A DNA stretch of 64,000 nt from Pseudarthrobacter polychromogenes. GTDB taxonomy: Bacteria; Actinomycetota; Actinomycetes; Actinomycetales; Micrococcaceae. Both the position numbers and the translations under genes were made by a program. The stretch lies in contig NZ_BMKU01000007.1 of assembly GCF_014644495.1 (NCBI RefSeq), positions 1 to 64,000 on the forward strand. Direction: 5' to 3'. Positions within the stretch are counted from its first letter, which is position 1. Every line of letters begins with the position of its first letter. Under the pieces are notes generated by a model, which searched no databases, was not told the DNA's origin, and saw nothing but the letters and a program-made list of their open reading frames with translations. Shown piece after piece: positions 55,859-64,000 of this stretch.

Positions 55859-57496
55859 CTATTTTTCCCAGGGCGCCTTGATGGGGAAGTACTTGTCCAG
55901 GAAATCGGTGACCAGTGCAGCGCGCTCGTCGGCCGGCACTTCCGGGAAACTGCCGTCGTTCAGGCAGAAGAAGTCCATGTTCCGCTTGGCCAGGAGCTTG
56001 GGCAGGTACTTCAGCCCCGATTTCATGGTGGTGTCGATGTAGCGGACCTTCGCCGCCGTCTGGGTTACCGCCCGGCCGGTGAGCAGTGCGTAGTAGTGGT
56101 AGAACGAGTTGGTGACGGAGATGTTGTCCGCCGCCCGGAAACGGCTGGCAGCCGTCTTCCGGAACTCTTCCGGGAACTCGCGCTCCATCTTTGACACCAC
56201 GCTGCGGCGCAGCGGTGCCGCACAGTGCTCCAGGTGGCGGGTGGTGATCCGCCCGAACCGGTTCCACAGCAGCTTGCGGTTAACGCGGGCTGCGTTCTCG
56301 AACCCGCTCCGCTCAACGGCGTTCTCACCCAGGCCGATCCGGGTTTCCGCCTCGACGAACTTGGTGATGCCGCCCGGCGTGAAAAACAGGTCCGGGCTGA
56401 CCGGCCGGCCGAAGAACATGTCGTCGTTCGAATACAGGAAGTGCTCCGAGAGTCCTTCGATGTTGTGGAGCTGGCACTCCACCGCCTGCGAATTATGCGT
56501 GGGAAGCACCGAGGGGTCCGAGAAGAACTCTTCACTGCGGACAATGGTCACCGAGGGATGGTCCGCCAGCCACTCAGGAGCCGGTGAGTCCGTGGCGATG
56601 AAGATGCGGCGGATCCACGGGGCGAACATGTACACGGACCGGAGTGCGTATTTAAGTTCGTTGATTTGCCGGAAACGGGCCTCGTGGTCGTCGCCCTCGC
56701 CCAGGACAACGTCCTTCTGCTGGGCACGCCGGGCGGCAATGTACTCGGGGGAGCTTCCGTCCACCCAGGAGAACACCAGGTCGATGTCGAAGCTGATGTC
56801 GCTGGCGTGGTCGGCGAACATGTTCTCGATGGTGGGCCAGGTGTGGCCGTACCGCTCCACCGTGCCGCGGACGGCATCCTGGCGGAGCAGGGTCCTGCGC
56901 GTGAGGGAGTTCTCGATCGGCAGGATGATCTCATTGGCCTTGAAGGACCAAAGCTCAATCTGCACACCCGCTGAAGAGCCGAACTCGAAGCCGCCGTTGG
57001 GTTCCACACGGGGCCGGTACAGGCGGAAGATGCGCGCCTGCCGGTTGGTGGAAAGCTCGCCGTCCGCAACCAGCAGCGAGGTCTTCTTCTTGGCATCCAC
57101 CGTCATGGAGTAGAACGGCTCGTCCCGGCAGGCTTCCACCAGGGCCACCCGCAGCTTCTTCCGGTCTTTCCAGTCCAGGGCAATGACCGGCCGGTCGTTG
57201 TTGCCCCTGACCAGCAGGTACGCAAGGTCCGCATTGGCCAGCACGTTGCGCACGAACAGGAGGTCCTCCACCATGGCCTGGTAAGGGGTCCTGGTCTGGT
57301 TGATCAGCGCGATGCGGCCCTTATGCGTGATGACATCAGGGCGGGGGTTAAGCCGCTGCTCAGCTTCGGGGGAAGTGATCTCCGCGTGGAATTGTTCCTC
57401 TACGGATGCCTGGCCTCCGTAGTAGACCTCGTCTTGAACCGGTGCTTCTGTAATGGTCGTCTCCGTGCTCGTCAAAGTAAGCGTTCTTACCTGCAT
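55859..57496 (-). CDS. Stealth-family sugar-phosphate transferase
   Basis: A 545-residue protein. Stealth conserved region 1 is at about residue 240 (DIDLVFSWVDGSSPEYIAAR), and region 2 around 380 is LSEHFLYSNDDMFFGRPVSP. The flanking FRQINELKYALRSVYMFAPW and region 3/4 sequence are also visible. Stealth enzymes transfer hexose-1-phosphate in capsule or wall polysaccharide synthesis. The first about 220 residues (ALINQTRTPYQAMVEDLLFV) are the N-terminal actinobacterial extension. No glycosyltransferase cluster adjoins it. Confidence 0.9.
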   Translation of the reverse strand: MQVRTLTLTSTETTITEAPVQDEVYYGGQASVEEQFHAEITSPEAEQRLNPRPDVITHKGRIALINQTRTPYQAMVEDLLFVRNVLANADLAYLLVRGNNDRPVIALDWKDRKKLRVALVEACRDEPFYSMTVDAKKKTSLLVADGELSTNRQARIFRLYRPRVEPNGGFEFGSSAGVQIELWSFKANEIILPIENSLTRRTLLRQDAVRGTVERYGHTWPTIENMFADHASDISFDIDLVFSWVDGSSPEYIAARRAQQKDVVLGEGDDHEARFRQINELKYALRSVYMFAPWIRRIFIATDSPAPEWLADHPSVTIVRSEEFFSDPSVLPTHNSQAVECQLHNIEGLSEHFLYSNDDMFFGRPVSPDLFFTPGGITKFVEAETRIGLGENAVERSGFENAARVNRKLLWNRFGRITTRHLEHCAAPLRRSVVSKMEREFPEEFRKTAASRFRAADNISVTNSFYHYYALLTGRAVTQTAAKVRYIDTTMKSGLKYLPKLLAKRNMDFFCLNDGSFPEVPADERAALVTDFLDKYFPIKAPWEK

Positions 57497-57555
57497 GATA
57501 GCCGGGCGGCTTAAACAGCAGGTTTCGGGCAGGTTCCCGGGGCCGGGGAACCGGC

Positions 57556-58485
57556 TTAGGCGCCCAGCGCCTCCCGCCAGCTGCGCAGGAAAGCCCCGCC
57601 GGCGTCGTCGTGGATAACGGACGCCTCAAGCCCCAGGTCCCCGGCCGTCAGGACCGGGTACGGTTTCTCCGGGATGCCGTCGGCCGGGCGGACGTCCACA
57701 TGCTTAACCGCGTGATCGTTGTGGTGAAGCCAGTCGGCCATGGCGTAGTCGGTGCGCGAATCGCCCACTGTCCGCCAGGCCGCCGGGGTGATGCCCTGCG
57801 CGGCGAGCAGTTCCACTGCCCGGCTGGCGCCCAGGTCCTTCCCAAGCCGCACCGACTCGATGTCCGTGGAGATGATGGTGGGGTCCACCCGGTAGTCCAC
57901 CTCGTCGTCGGAATTGGGGGCGTGGTGGTCCAGCCGGACCACGCCAAGCCCGTGCCGGGCCATCAGTTCCATGGCGTCGGCGTCGAAGAGTTTCTGCTCT
58001 GCGAGGTAATCGGCGCTGGGTACCTCGATGTGCTGCTCCACGGACACCATGGCGCGCTTGGTCTCATCAAAGAACATGTGCCCGGCATAGTCCTCCGCCA
58101 CCATGCGCCGGATGTCGTCCCCGTAAGCCGCGGGCACGGCGAGCTCCCGGTCCACGTGGACGGGGCCGGGTCCGGCTGCGGTGTAGCTGAACCACACGGC
58201 GCCCTTTTCGCAGATGGCGTGGATGATGGTCCCTGCCGGGATGCCGGCGGCGATCATGGGCTCCATCACCTGTTCCCGGATGAAAGCGTCGGAACGCCCT
58301 GTGTTGAAAACAACGGGAATCCCCGCAGCCGCGAGGGCCACCAGGTCATCGATGATCTCCCGCTTCACGTCCCGGGTCACCGGGCTTGCCACAGGCCCGT
58401 CCACATCGAGCAGGAGTGCCAGCGGCGGCATGGCAGGCGCGTGGATTCCGGGTGCGGACACGGCAGGGGACTCGGAGGCTGTCAT
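57556..58485 (-). CDS. HAD-superfamily phosphatase (Cof/SPP-like)
   Basis: A 309-residue HAD hydrolase. Motif I is LALLLDVDGPVASPVTRDVK, with Pro where most relatives have Thr (DxDGT). Motif II Thr is in VVFNTGRSDAFIREQ, the cap region includes FFDETKRAMVSVEQHIEV, and motif IV is AWRTVGDSRTDYAMADWL. The type resembles sucrose- or trehalose-phosphate phosphatases. The substrate is unknown. The gene is 59 bp upstream of the Stealth gene on the same strand and may be co-transcribed. Confidence 0.88.
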   Translation of the reverse strand: MTASESPAVSAPGIHAPAMPPLALLLDVDGPVASPVTRDVKREIIDDLVALAAAGIPVVFNTGRSDAFIREQVMEPMIAAGIPAGTIIHAICEKGAVWFSYTAAGPGPVHVDRELAVPAAYGDDIRRMVAEDYAGHMFFDETKRAMVSVEQHIEVPSADYLAEQKLFDADAMELMARHGLGVVRLDHHAPNSDDEVDYRVDPTIISTDIESVRLGKDLGASRAVELLAAQGITPAAWRTVGDSRTDYAMADWLHHNDHAVKHVDVRPADGIPEKPYPVLTAGDLGLEASVIHDDAGGAFLRSWREALGA

Positions 58486-58637
58486 GCCCCCATTCTGTCA
58501 GCTGAACCTTCCACAGCGCCCACGGCGGCCGGTACCGGCGGTGGCTGCAGGCAGGCCATGGTTACTGTTTGGCCACAACCTGCGGAAGGAACCGCCGGGT
58601 ACTTTCGCTGGGCCCGCAGGATGCCTAGTGTGGCAAG

Positions 58638-58937
58638 GTGATATTCAAAGCTGTGGGCGAGGGCCGCCCTTACCCCGACCATGGTTACACAACGCCCAAG
58701 GAGTGGGCGTCGCTCCCGCCGCGTCCGGTCCGGCTGGACGAGCTGGTGACCACCAAGCGCACCCTCGACCTGGAAGCGCTGCTGGCTGAAGATTCCACCT
58801 TTTTCGGTGACCTGTTCCCGCACGTGGTGCAGTACCAGGGAACCCTCTACCTGGAGGACGGGCTGCACCGTGCCGTCCGCACCGCCCTGCACCAGCGCAC
58901 CGCAATCCACGCCCGTGTCCTGGTGATAGATGGCTAG
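58638..58937 (+). CDS. small ParB-like domain protein
   Basis: A 99-residue protein from GTG 58638; TAGTGT (58626-58631) ends 6 nt upstream, a leaderless pattern. VRLDELVTTKRTLDLEALLA and PHVVQYQGTLYLEDGLHRAV with RTALHQRTAIHARVLVIDG form a ParB/sulfiredoxin-like core (DGxHR). From memory, close relatives are variously labelled VapB-like antitoxin, but no VapC toxin follows. It overlaps the next gene by 8 bp, so the two are coupled. Confidence 0.78.
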   Translation: MIFKAVGEGRPYPDHGYTTPKEWASLPPRPVRLDELVTTKRTLDLEALLAEDSTFFGDLFPHVVQYQGTLYLEDGLHRAVRTALHQRTAIHARVLVIDG

Positions 58938-59601
58938 GAAGAAGCAGCAGGATGTCAGCGTCCTCCACGGCCACCACGTCGTCACCGGCCCGGAACTGCG
59001 TGCCACTTTTGGGGCCGCCCAGGCCGACGAAACAGCCCGGGTGCGCCGGCGCGTGCTGCACGGGGTTGTCCTGGTCCTGCTTGTGGGCCTCATCGCGGCG
59101 GCCATCATCACGGCGTTGGCGATCATCAACGGGCAGCTGAAGATTCCCGCAGCGGCGCCCGCGGAAGAATCAGTCTCCACCTGCCCGGCCGCAACGTTCG
59201 ACTACACCCCGAACGACCAGATCAACCTGAACGTGTACAACTCCACCAGCCGGCCCGGGCTGGCACGTTCAGTGGCGGATGAGTTCCTGGCCAGGAAGTT
59301 CGTGGTGGGCGCCGTGTCCAACGTTGATGCGGGCTACCGCGGGGCCGCTGCCGTGATTTCGGGAGCGGCCGGGCAGTCTGCGGCGTTCAGCGTCCAGCGG
59401 AACCTGCCGGGCTCGGACTACTTCCAGGACAGCAGGACGGACGGGAGCGTGGACGTGATCCTTGCCCAGGACTACTCGGCGCTCACGCCGCCGGACCTCG
59501 TTGACCAGACGCCGGGAACCCTCAGCTGTCCGCGGGAAAGCCGCCGAGTTGCGGACGACGACAAGTGGCCAGTCTTCCCGTCGGCGGCGCCCACCCCGTG
59601 A
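58930..59601 (+). CDS. LytR C-terminal-domain membrane protein
   Basis: A 223-residue protein: a cytoplasmic N-terminus of about 38 residues, one membrane helix (GVVLVLLVGLIAAAIITALA), then an external LytR_C domain (NLNVYNSTSRPGLARSVADE, FVVGAVSNVDAGYRGAAAVI, VILAQDYSALTPPDLVDQTP). The domain occurs in LCP cell-wall ligases; here the catalytic LCP domain is missing, so a wall-associated accessory role is inferred. It is coupled to the ParB-like gene. Confidence 0.85.
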   Translation: MARKKQQDVSVLHGHHVVTGPELRATFGAAQADETARVRRRVLHGVVLVLLVGLIAAAIITALAIINGQLKIPAAAPAEESVSTCPAATFDYTPNDQINLNVYNSTSRPGLARSVADEFLARKFVVGAVSNVDAGYRGAAAVISGAAGQSAAFSVQRNLPGSDYFQDSRTDGSVDVILAQDYSALTPPDLVDQTPGTLSCPRESRRVADDDKWPVFPSAAPTP

Positions 59602-59616
59602 ACTTCGGCGGGTACA

Positions 59617-60267
59617 TCAGCCGGCCACAGCCGGAAGGGGGCTTACCCTGATGGGGCGGCCGTCGTCGTCGAACCTGGCGCCGGCACCGAGCTGGATGAA
59701 GCGGACGGTCCGGGCCACGCGTGCTTCCAGTTCGGCGGGCTCGTCACTGCCCCTGGCTGCGCTGGAGGACAACGTGCCCAGGATGAGCTGTGCCTGCTGG
59801 TTGATGTCGGCCGCCGGCAGGTAGCCCTGCTCCATTCCGTCCCGCAGGATGCCCTGCAGCAGGACGCTGAGCTCGCCAACGTGGTCAGCGAGCTTGGCAA
59901 AGGACGACGGCGACAGCACGGCTCCCATTGCGGGTCCCGGCGGCAGGTGGCGGCGGCTGAGGTCGACCACCTGGGCGCGGACGTACAGGGCGAGCCGGTC
60001 CACGGGGTTGTCCAGCTGCCCCAGGGAGTCCCGCAGTTCGGAGAGGAACTTCTCGGTCTCATCGAGGGCGTAGGAGATCAGCAGCTCCTCGATGTCCGCG
60101 TAGTAGTTGTACACGGCAGTCCGGCCCACGCCCGCATGCCGGGCCACGTCCGTCATGGTCAGGCCGGGCAGGCCGTGGGAGAAGAGAAGTTCGCCGAAGG
60201 CGGTGAGGATGCGGCGCTGGGTGTCCGCTCGCTGCTCGGCGTTGCTGGCCGCTGAAATCCTGGGCAT
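59617..60267 (-). CDS. TetR-family transcriptional regulator
   Basis: A 216-residue repressor: RILTAFGELLFSHGLPGLTM and TDVARHAGVGRTAVYNYYAD form the HTH; the ligand domain is helical. A TGTCAG-n8-CTGACA operator lies 21 bp upstream of ATG 60267. The FrnE-like gene ends 56 bp upstream on the same strand, so the regulator may control itself and other loci. The ligand is unknown. Confidence 0.92.
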   Translation of the reverse strand: MPRISAASNAEQRADTQRRILTAFGELLFSHGLPGLTMTDVARHAGVGRTAVYNYYADIEELLISYALDETEKFLSELRDSLGQLDNPVDRLALYVRAQVVDLSRRHLPPGPAMGAVLSPSSFAKLADHVGELSVLLQGILRDGMEQGYLPAADINQQAQLILGTLSSSAARGSDEPAELEARVARTVRFIQLGAGARFDDDGRPIRVSPLPAVAG

Positions 60268-60287
60268 ACAGACACTTTACCGCGATG

Positions 60288-60307
60288 TGTCAGTAAACGC
60301 CCTGACA
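60288..60307. promoter_or_regulatory. TetR-type operator
   Basis: TGTCAG (60288-60293) and CTGACA (60302-60307) form a perfect 6-bp inverted repeat with 8-bp spacing in the promoter region of the TetR gene. A second, looser pair GACAC/GTGTC spans 60271-60291. Autoregulation is likely. Confidence 0.6.
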
Positions 60308-60323
60308 TTTCCTTGGCGCTCTC

Positions 60324-61022
60324 CTAGGCGGGGCAGCCGTCCGGCCCGCAGGCTCCGCCCTCCGCGGAATTGACCAGCACCAGCGGGTTGGCGTCCTGCC
60401 ATGCCTGGTCCAGGGCTGCCGAGAACGTCTCCGTAGGCTGGGCCCCGAAAAGGCCGAACTTCCGGTCGATGACAAAGAACGGGACACCGCTGATACCCAG
60501 GGACCGCCCCTCTTCGACGTCGAAGCGGACGTCATCCGCATACTTGTCCGTGGTGAACAGCTCGTCCACCTCGGCCACGCCGATGCCCAGGCCCACCGCC
60601 AGCGACGTCAGGTACTCGCGGCTGCCGATGTCCTTGCCATGCTCGAAGTGGTCACTGAGCAGGCGCTCCTTGGCGGCGTCCTGCTTGCCGTGCGCGGCAG
60701 CGAGGTGGATCAGTCGGTGTGCCGTGAAGCTGTTGGCCACAACCACGGAATCGAAGCGGTAGTTCAGCCCTTCGCCCCTCGCTTCCTGGGCTACGTGGTC
60801 GAACATCTGTGAAACCTGCTGCGGCGGCATGCCCTTGCGGGTGCTCAGGTAGTCCAGCTCGGTTCCGTCGTAGTGTTCGGGAAGGGTTGGGTCGAGCTGG
60901 TAGCTCCGCCAGGTCACCTCCACCGCGTCCCGGTGCGGAAACGCTGCCAGGGCGGCTTCAAAGCGGCGCTTGCCGATGTAGCACCACGGGCACGCGACGT
61001 CGGACCAGATTTCAATCTTCAT
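60324..61022 (-). CDS. DsbA-family oxidoreductase (FrnE-like)
   Basis: A 232-residue cytosolic thioredoxin-fold protein. The CPWC active site is in IEIWSDVACPWCYIGKRRFE. The helical insert and GVPFFVIDRKFGLFGAQPTE (cis-Pro loop) are typical of FrnE/2-hydroxychromene-isomerase-like DsbA proteins. There is no signal peptide. FrnE proteins act as disulfide isomerases or in polyketide pathways; the former is likelier here. The C-terminus has an extra Cys pair (GGACGPDGCPA). Confidence 0.9.
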   Translation of the reverse strand: MKIEIWSDVACPWCYIGKRRFEAALAAFPHRDAVEVTWRSYQLDPTLPEHYDGTELDYLSTRKGMPPQQVSQMFDHVAQEARGEGLNYRFDSVVVANSFTAHRLIHLAAAHGKQDAAKERLLSDHFEHGKDIGSREYLTSLAVGLGIGVAEVDELFTTDKYADDVRFDVEEGRSLGISGVPFFVIDRKFGLFGAQPTETFSAALDQAWQDANPLVLVNSAEGGACGPDGCPA

Positions 61023-61245
61023 GGTCCCAACAACCCCGCCGAGGCTGCGGTCATTCCTTGGCCCCGTGTTAGATACCTCTCAGTAGGCCTTGTCCCCGTA
61101 CAGTTCGTGGGCAATAGTCAGATTGTGGGTTATGCAGACGCCCTCGGGGTATCGCACTCCAACAGCGCCGCGGGCCTGGCCAGGTTCCGCGGAGGCGCCC
61201 GGCCCACTGGGGAGCCCGGCCTGTCATTTTTCCTGGAGGTCAGGG

Positions 61246-62307
61246 ATGCGGATAGGACTCGTTGCTGGACCCTGGATACCGGTTCCACCATCTACTTACG
61301 GCGGAACTGAGCGGGTTGTGGACAGCCTGGCCAGGGGCTTTGCCGCTGCCGGGCACGAGGTGTTGCTGGCGGCGCCGTCGGACAGCTCCTGCCCGGTGCC
61401 CCTGGCTCCTGGCATGAGGACCTCGGTCCCGCACCAGCTGAACCGGACACTCTCCGAACTCAGCCAGGTAGCACGCGCCTATGCGGGAATGGGTGGCGTG
61501 GACATCATCCATGACCACACTCTGGCCGGGCCTTTGTATCTGCACAGGCCAGAGGGGATCCCCGTGGTGACGACGATCCACTGCAGGCTCGACGCCGGCG
61601 CGGCTGACATCTACGGTGCAATTGCCCGTAGGGCCGCGGTGATTGCGATTTCCCGTGACCAGGCTTCGCACGCTCCGGACGTGCCCGTGACCCGGGTGAT
61701 CCATCATGGGATGGATATCGCCTCGGTGCCTGTAGGGTCCGGCCGCGGTGGGTACCTCTGCTTCGTAGGGAGGGCTTCCCGGGACAAGGGGCTGTTGGAA
61801 GCCGTGAGGATCGCCCGGGAGGCAGGAATACCGCTGAGGATCGCGGTCAAAGTGCGCGAGCAGGATGAGGTCACCTATTTCCGCGACGTCATCGAACCCA
61901 TTCTGGGGCCGAACGAAGACTTTATGGGGGAAATGGATGACGCGGCGAAGTACCGGCTGATGGGGGAGGCAATCGCGTTCCTGAACCCGATTCAGTGGCC
62001 CGAACCATTCGGCCTGGTCATGATTGAGGCACTGGCCACCGGCACGCCGGTCATCGGCACCCCAGCAGGCTCAGCGCCCGAAATCATCGATCACGGGCGG
62101 ACCGGATTCCTGGGGTCCACCGACCAGCTGGCCGGCCTTGTCCATAAGGCAGCGGGCCTGGACCGCGCGCTGTGCCGGCGGACGGTGGAGCAACGGTTCA
62201 GTGAAGAACGCATGGTGAACGATTACTTGCGGCTGTTCGGGGATCTCCTTGGGGGCAAGATGCCCGCAGGGGTTCCGCATGCCGCCGGCTTGCACCAGAA
62301 TCTTTAA
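61246..62307 (+). CDS. GT4-family glycosyltransferase
   Basis: A 353-residue GT-B glycosyltransferase. The N-terminus is RIGLVAGPWIPVPPSTYGGT with the GG loop. The acceptor side is DIIHDHTLAGPLYLHRPEGI, and the nucleotide-sugar site is CFVGRASRDKGLLEAVRIAR, then PEPFGLVMIEALATGTPVIG with the EX7E Glu residues. GGAGG lies 6 nt before ATG 61246. It is followed after 59 bp by the debranching-enzyme-like gene, suggesting a joint glucan or glycoside role. The sugar is not predictable. Confidence 0.9.
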   Translation: MRIGLVAGPWIPVPPSTYGGTERVVDSLARGFAAAGHEVLLAAPSDSSCPVPLAPGMRTSVPHQLNRTLSELSQVARAYAGMGGVDIIHDHTLAGPLYLHRPEGIPVVTTIHCRLDAGAADIYGAIARRAAVIAISRDQASHAPDVPVTRVIHHGMDIASVPVGSGRGGYLCFVGRASRDKGLLEAVRIAREAGIPLRIAVKVREQDEVTYFRDVIEPILGPNEDFMGEMDDAAKYRLMGEAIAFLNPIQWPEPFGLVMIEALATGTPVIGTPAGSAPEIIDHGRTGFLGSTDQLAGLVHKAAGLDRALCRRTVEQRFSEERMVNDYLRLFGDLLGGKMPAGVPHAAGLHQNL

Positions 62308-62366
62308 GGGGCGGGCAGTCTTCGGATCCCCGGCAGGAGCCCGCCCCTAATCGAAGGAGCCCCTTC

Positions 62367-64000
62367 ATGACTGCATGGAACGCCGACACCGAAGCCGCTG
62401 CCTCAGAGTCAGGTTCGGTCACGGTGGTGGAGGGGTCCTCATTCTGCATTTCTTCCGGAACGGGGGACATCAGCGCTGACAGCGGTACCTACGGAGCCTT
62501 TTTCCAGGACACGCGCATTGTTTCCCACTGGATCCTGAGAATCAATGGCTCCCTCCGCGAGCCTCTGGGCGCGCAGCGGCCCAAACCCTTCGAAGCTGTG
62601 TTCGTTGGCAGGGCAAAAGGGTCCCGACGCCAGTTTGATGGCCCCCTGGTGGTGCGGCAGCACCGCCACGTCGGCCCTGGCCTGCAGGATGACATCACGC
62701 TGGAAAACTACTCGGCGGAGCCTGTGGAGTGCGAGGTTGAGCTTTTTGTGGACGCAGACCAGTCCGACCTTTTTGATGTCAAGGTCGGGCGGAGCTCCCG
62801 GCACCCGGACTCTGTCCGCACGGTCCGCGACGGCCAGCTTGTGATCGAAAGCGCCCGCAACGGGCAGCGGCGCGGCACCGCTGTCCGCGCCCGCGGTGCC
62901 GACGTAACTACAGACGGGCTCCGCTTCCACGTGACCGTCCCGCCCCGCGGCAAGTGGGCCACCAGCGTCATCGTGGTTCCCCTGATCAACGGCGAGGCTC
63001 CGGCCGGAGCCTTCTCCGAGGCCGGGCCCCCACACCACCGGGAAGGCGTCCGCCGGCACCGCAACTGGGAGCAGAAGGTCCCGGTGATCACCGTGGCGGA
63101 CGCCAACCTGCAGAACGTCCTGAACCGCAGCCAGAGCGACCTGGGTTCACTCCGCATTTTTGATCCGCACCACCCCGAGCGTGCAGCTGTGGCGGCCGGC
63201 GCACCCTGGTTCATGGCTCTGTTCGGGCGTGACTCCATCCTGGCCTCCTACATGAGCCTCATGGTTGATCCCACGTTGGCGGCAGGGACGCTGCAGACTT
63301 TGGCCGGTCTCCAGGGGACGAAGGTGGACCAGGATTCAGAGGAGGAACCGGGGCGCATCCCGCACGAAGTCCGGCTGGGCGTCACCGCAGGCCTGGCATT
63401 GGGAGGTACAGCCTATTACGGAACCGCGGATGCAACCCCGCTGTTCGCGGCCCTCGTCGGGGAACTCAGCAGATGGGGCCTGTCACGGGACATCGTTGAA
63501 CCATTGCTTCCCCATGTGGACCGTGCACTGGACTGGATCGAGCATTACGGCGACCGCGACGGTGACGGGTTCGTGGAGTACATCCGGCCCAATGACCACG
63601 GGCTCGTCAACCAGGGTTGGAAAGACTCCTGGGACGGCATCAACTTCGCTGATGGCACCATGGCAGAGGCGCCCATTGCCCTCTGCGAAGTCCAGGCCTA
63701 CGTCTACGGCGCCTACGTGGGCCGGTCCCTGCTGGCCCGCTGGAGCGGCGACCGCGCCCTGGAACAGCACTGGGAGGCGCGCGCCGCCGAGTTGAAGGCT
63801 GCTTTCAACGAGAAGTTCTGGCTGCCGGACAAGGGCTATTTCGCCGTGGCATTGGATAAGGACAAGCGGCCCGTGGACGCCTGTACTTCAAACATGGGCC
63901 ACTGCCTGTGGATGGGCATCGTGGATGAGGATAAGGCGGCATCCGTCGTGGAGCACCTGATGTCGCCGCAGATGTTTACCGGCTGGGGGATCCGCACCCT
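62367..64000 (+). CDS. amylo-alpha-1,6-glucosidase-like protein (3'-truncated by window)
   Basis: The open frame from ATG 62367 (AAGGAG upstream) continues past the window end; at least 544 residues. The N-terminal beta domain resembles GDE_N (VVEGSSFCISSGTGDISADS, GAFFQDTRIVSHWILRINGS). The (alpha/alpha)6 part begins near 275, with WFMALFGRDSILASYMSLMV, then LDWIEHYGDRDGDGFVEYIR and LVNQGWKDSWDGINFADGTM carrying likely catalytic acids. These are glycogen-debranching/GH15-like bacterial proteins. It is probably an operon with the GT4 gene. Confidence 0.88.
   Translation, partial: MTAWNADTEAAASESGSVTVVEGSSFCISSGTGDISADSGTYGAFFQDTRIVSHWILRINGSLREPLGAQRPKPFEAVFVGRAKGSRRQFDGPLVVRQHRHVGPGLQDDITLENYSAEPVECEVELFVDADQSDLFDVKVGRSSRHPDSVRTVRDGQLVIESARNGQRRGTAVRARGADVTTDGLRFHVTVPPRGKWATSVIVVPLINGEAPAGAFSEAGPPHHREGVRRHRNWEQKVPVITVADANLQNVLNRSQSDLGSLRIFDPHHPERAAVAAGAPWFMALFGRDSILASYMSLMVDPTLAAGTLQTLAGLQGTKVDQDSEEEPGRIPHEVRLGVTAGLALGGTAYYGTADATPLFAALVGELSRWGLSRDIVEPLLPHVDRALDWIEHYGDRDGDGFVEYIRPNDHGLVNQGWKDSWDGINFADGTMAEAPIALCEVQAYVYGAYVGRSLLARWSGDRALEQHWEARAAELKAAFNEKFWLPDKGYFAVALDKDKRPVDACTSNMGHCLWMGIVDEDKAASVVEHLMSPQMFTGWGIRT

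Noticed and set aside
58638..58937. Type II toxin-antitoxin antitoxin (VapB)
   Set aside because: No toxin gene is adjacent and the visible core is ParB-like (DGLHR), so the name was not adopted.

Overview
The window is high-GC actinobacterial DNA. It most resembles Arthrobacter/Pseudarthrobacter (Micrococcaceae). The grounds are many GTG starts, a GAF-ANTAR regulator, the purS-purQ-purL order, a long Ala/Pro-rich DnaX, an actinobacterial-type SRP RNA beside dnaX, and many genes whose start codon lies about 6 nt after a TANNNT box (leaderless type). This is protein-family recognition by eye; no database search was run. Nearly all of it looks like chromosomal core or soft-core sequence. The only transposon trace is an IS481-type fragment at the left edge, and there is no CRISPR array or prophage.

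Layout. 1-2039: transposase remnant, an uncharacterised gene and exonuclease III. 2296-6675: valine/branched-chain catabolism operon (mmsA, 3-hydroxyisobutyryl-CoA hydrolase, mmsB, enoyl-CoA hydratase). 6662-12381: TrxB-like oxidoreductase with a divergent XRE-cupin regulator, DedA protein, MarR/acyl-CoA dehydrogenase pair, TipA-like MerR regulator with a recognisable 19-bp-spacer promoter, small membrane protein and cold-shock protein. 12652-16249: ketone-body/3-oxoacid module (thiolase, CoA-transferase B and A) opposite an IclR regulator with two matching operators. 16254-23644: nadE, pyrE, GAF-ANTAR and STAS-like proteins, Tat-exported hydrolase, NagD-like HAD, SpoU methyltransferase, fbaA and a DUF3151 gene. 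23771-32461: UDG-like protein, secreted M14 peptidase, purA, YegP-like protein, ECF sigma with a membrane partner, CoA-binding protein, 2OG-Fe(II) oxygenase and an MmcQ/DUF1990/monooxygenase operon. 32466-33948: three related palindromic elements around a DUF503 gene and an AbiEi/PD-(D/E)XK-like gene. 33963-37310: purL-purQ-purS. 38056-44218: large secreted subtilase facing an OhrR-like regulator operon that encodes two proteins resembling Streptomyces subtilisin inhibitor (SSI), then two tandem small paralogues. 44313-51222: lysC, recR, dnaX, SRP RNA, NIF3-like protein, tRNA-Ser. 51302-64000: MpaB-like oxygenase, M23 peptidase with a repetitive tail, glutathione peroxidase, CpdA-like phosphodiesterase, Stealth phosphotransferase, HAD phosphatase, ParB-like/LytR_C pair, TetR, FrnE-like DsbA protein, GT4 glycosyltransferase and a truncated amylo-alpha-1,6-glucosidase-like gene.

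The most interesting unit is the subtilase with its convergent, OhrR-headed operon of two SSI-like inhibitors. One inhibitor is a lipoprotein keeping both SSI disulfides. The other is short, has no export signal and has lost one disulfide pair. Next come the palindromic elements, whose arms change in a compensatory way, and the tandem small protein family divergent from the OhrR-like gene.
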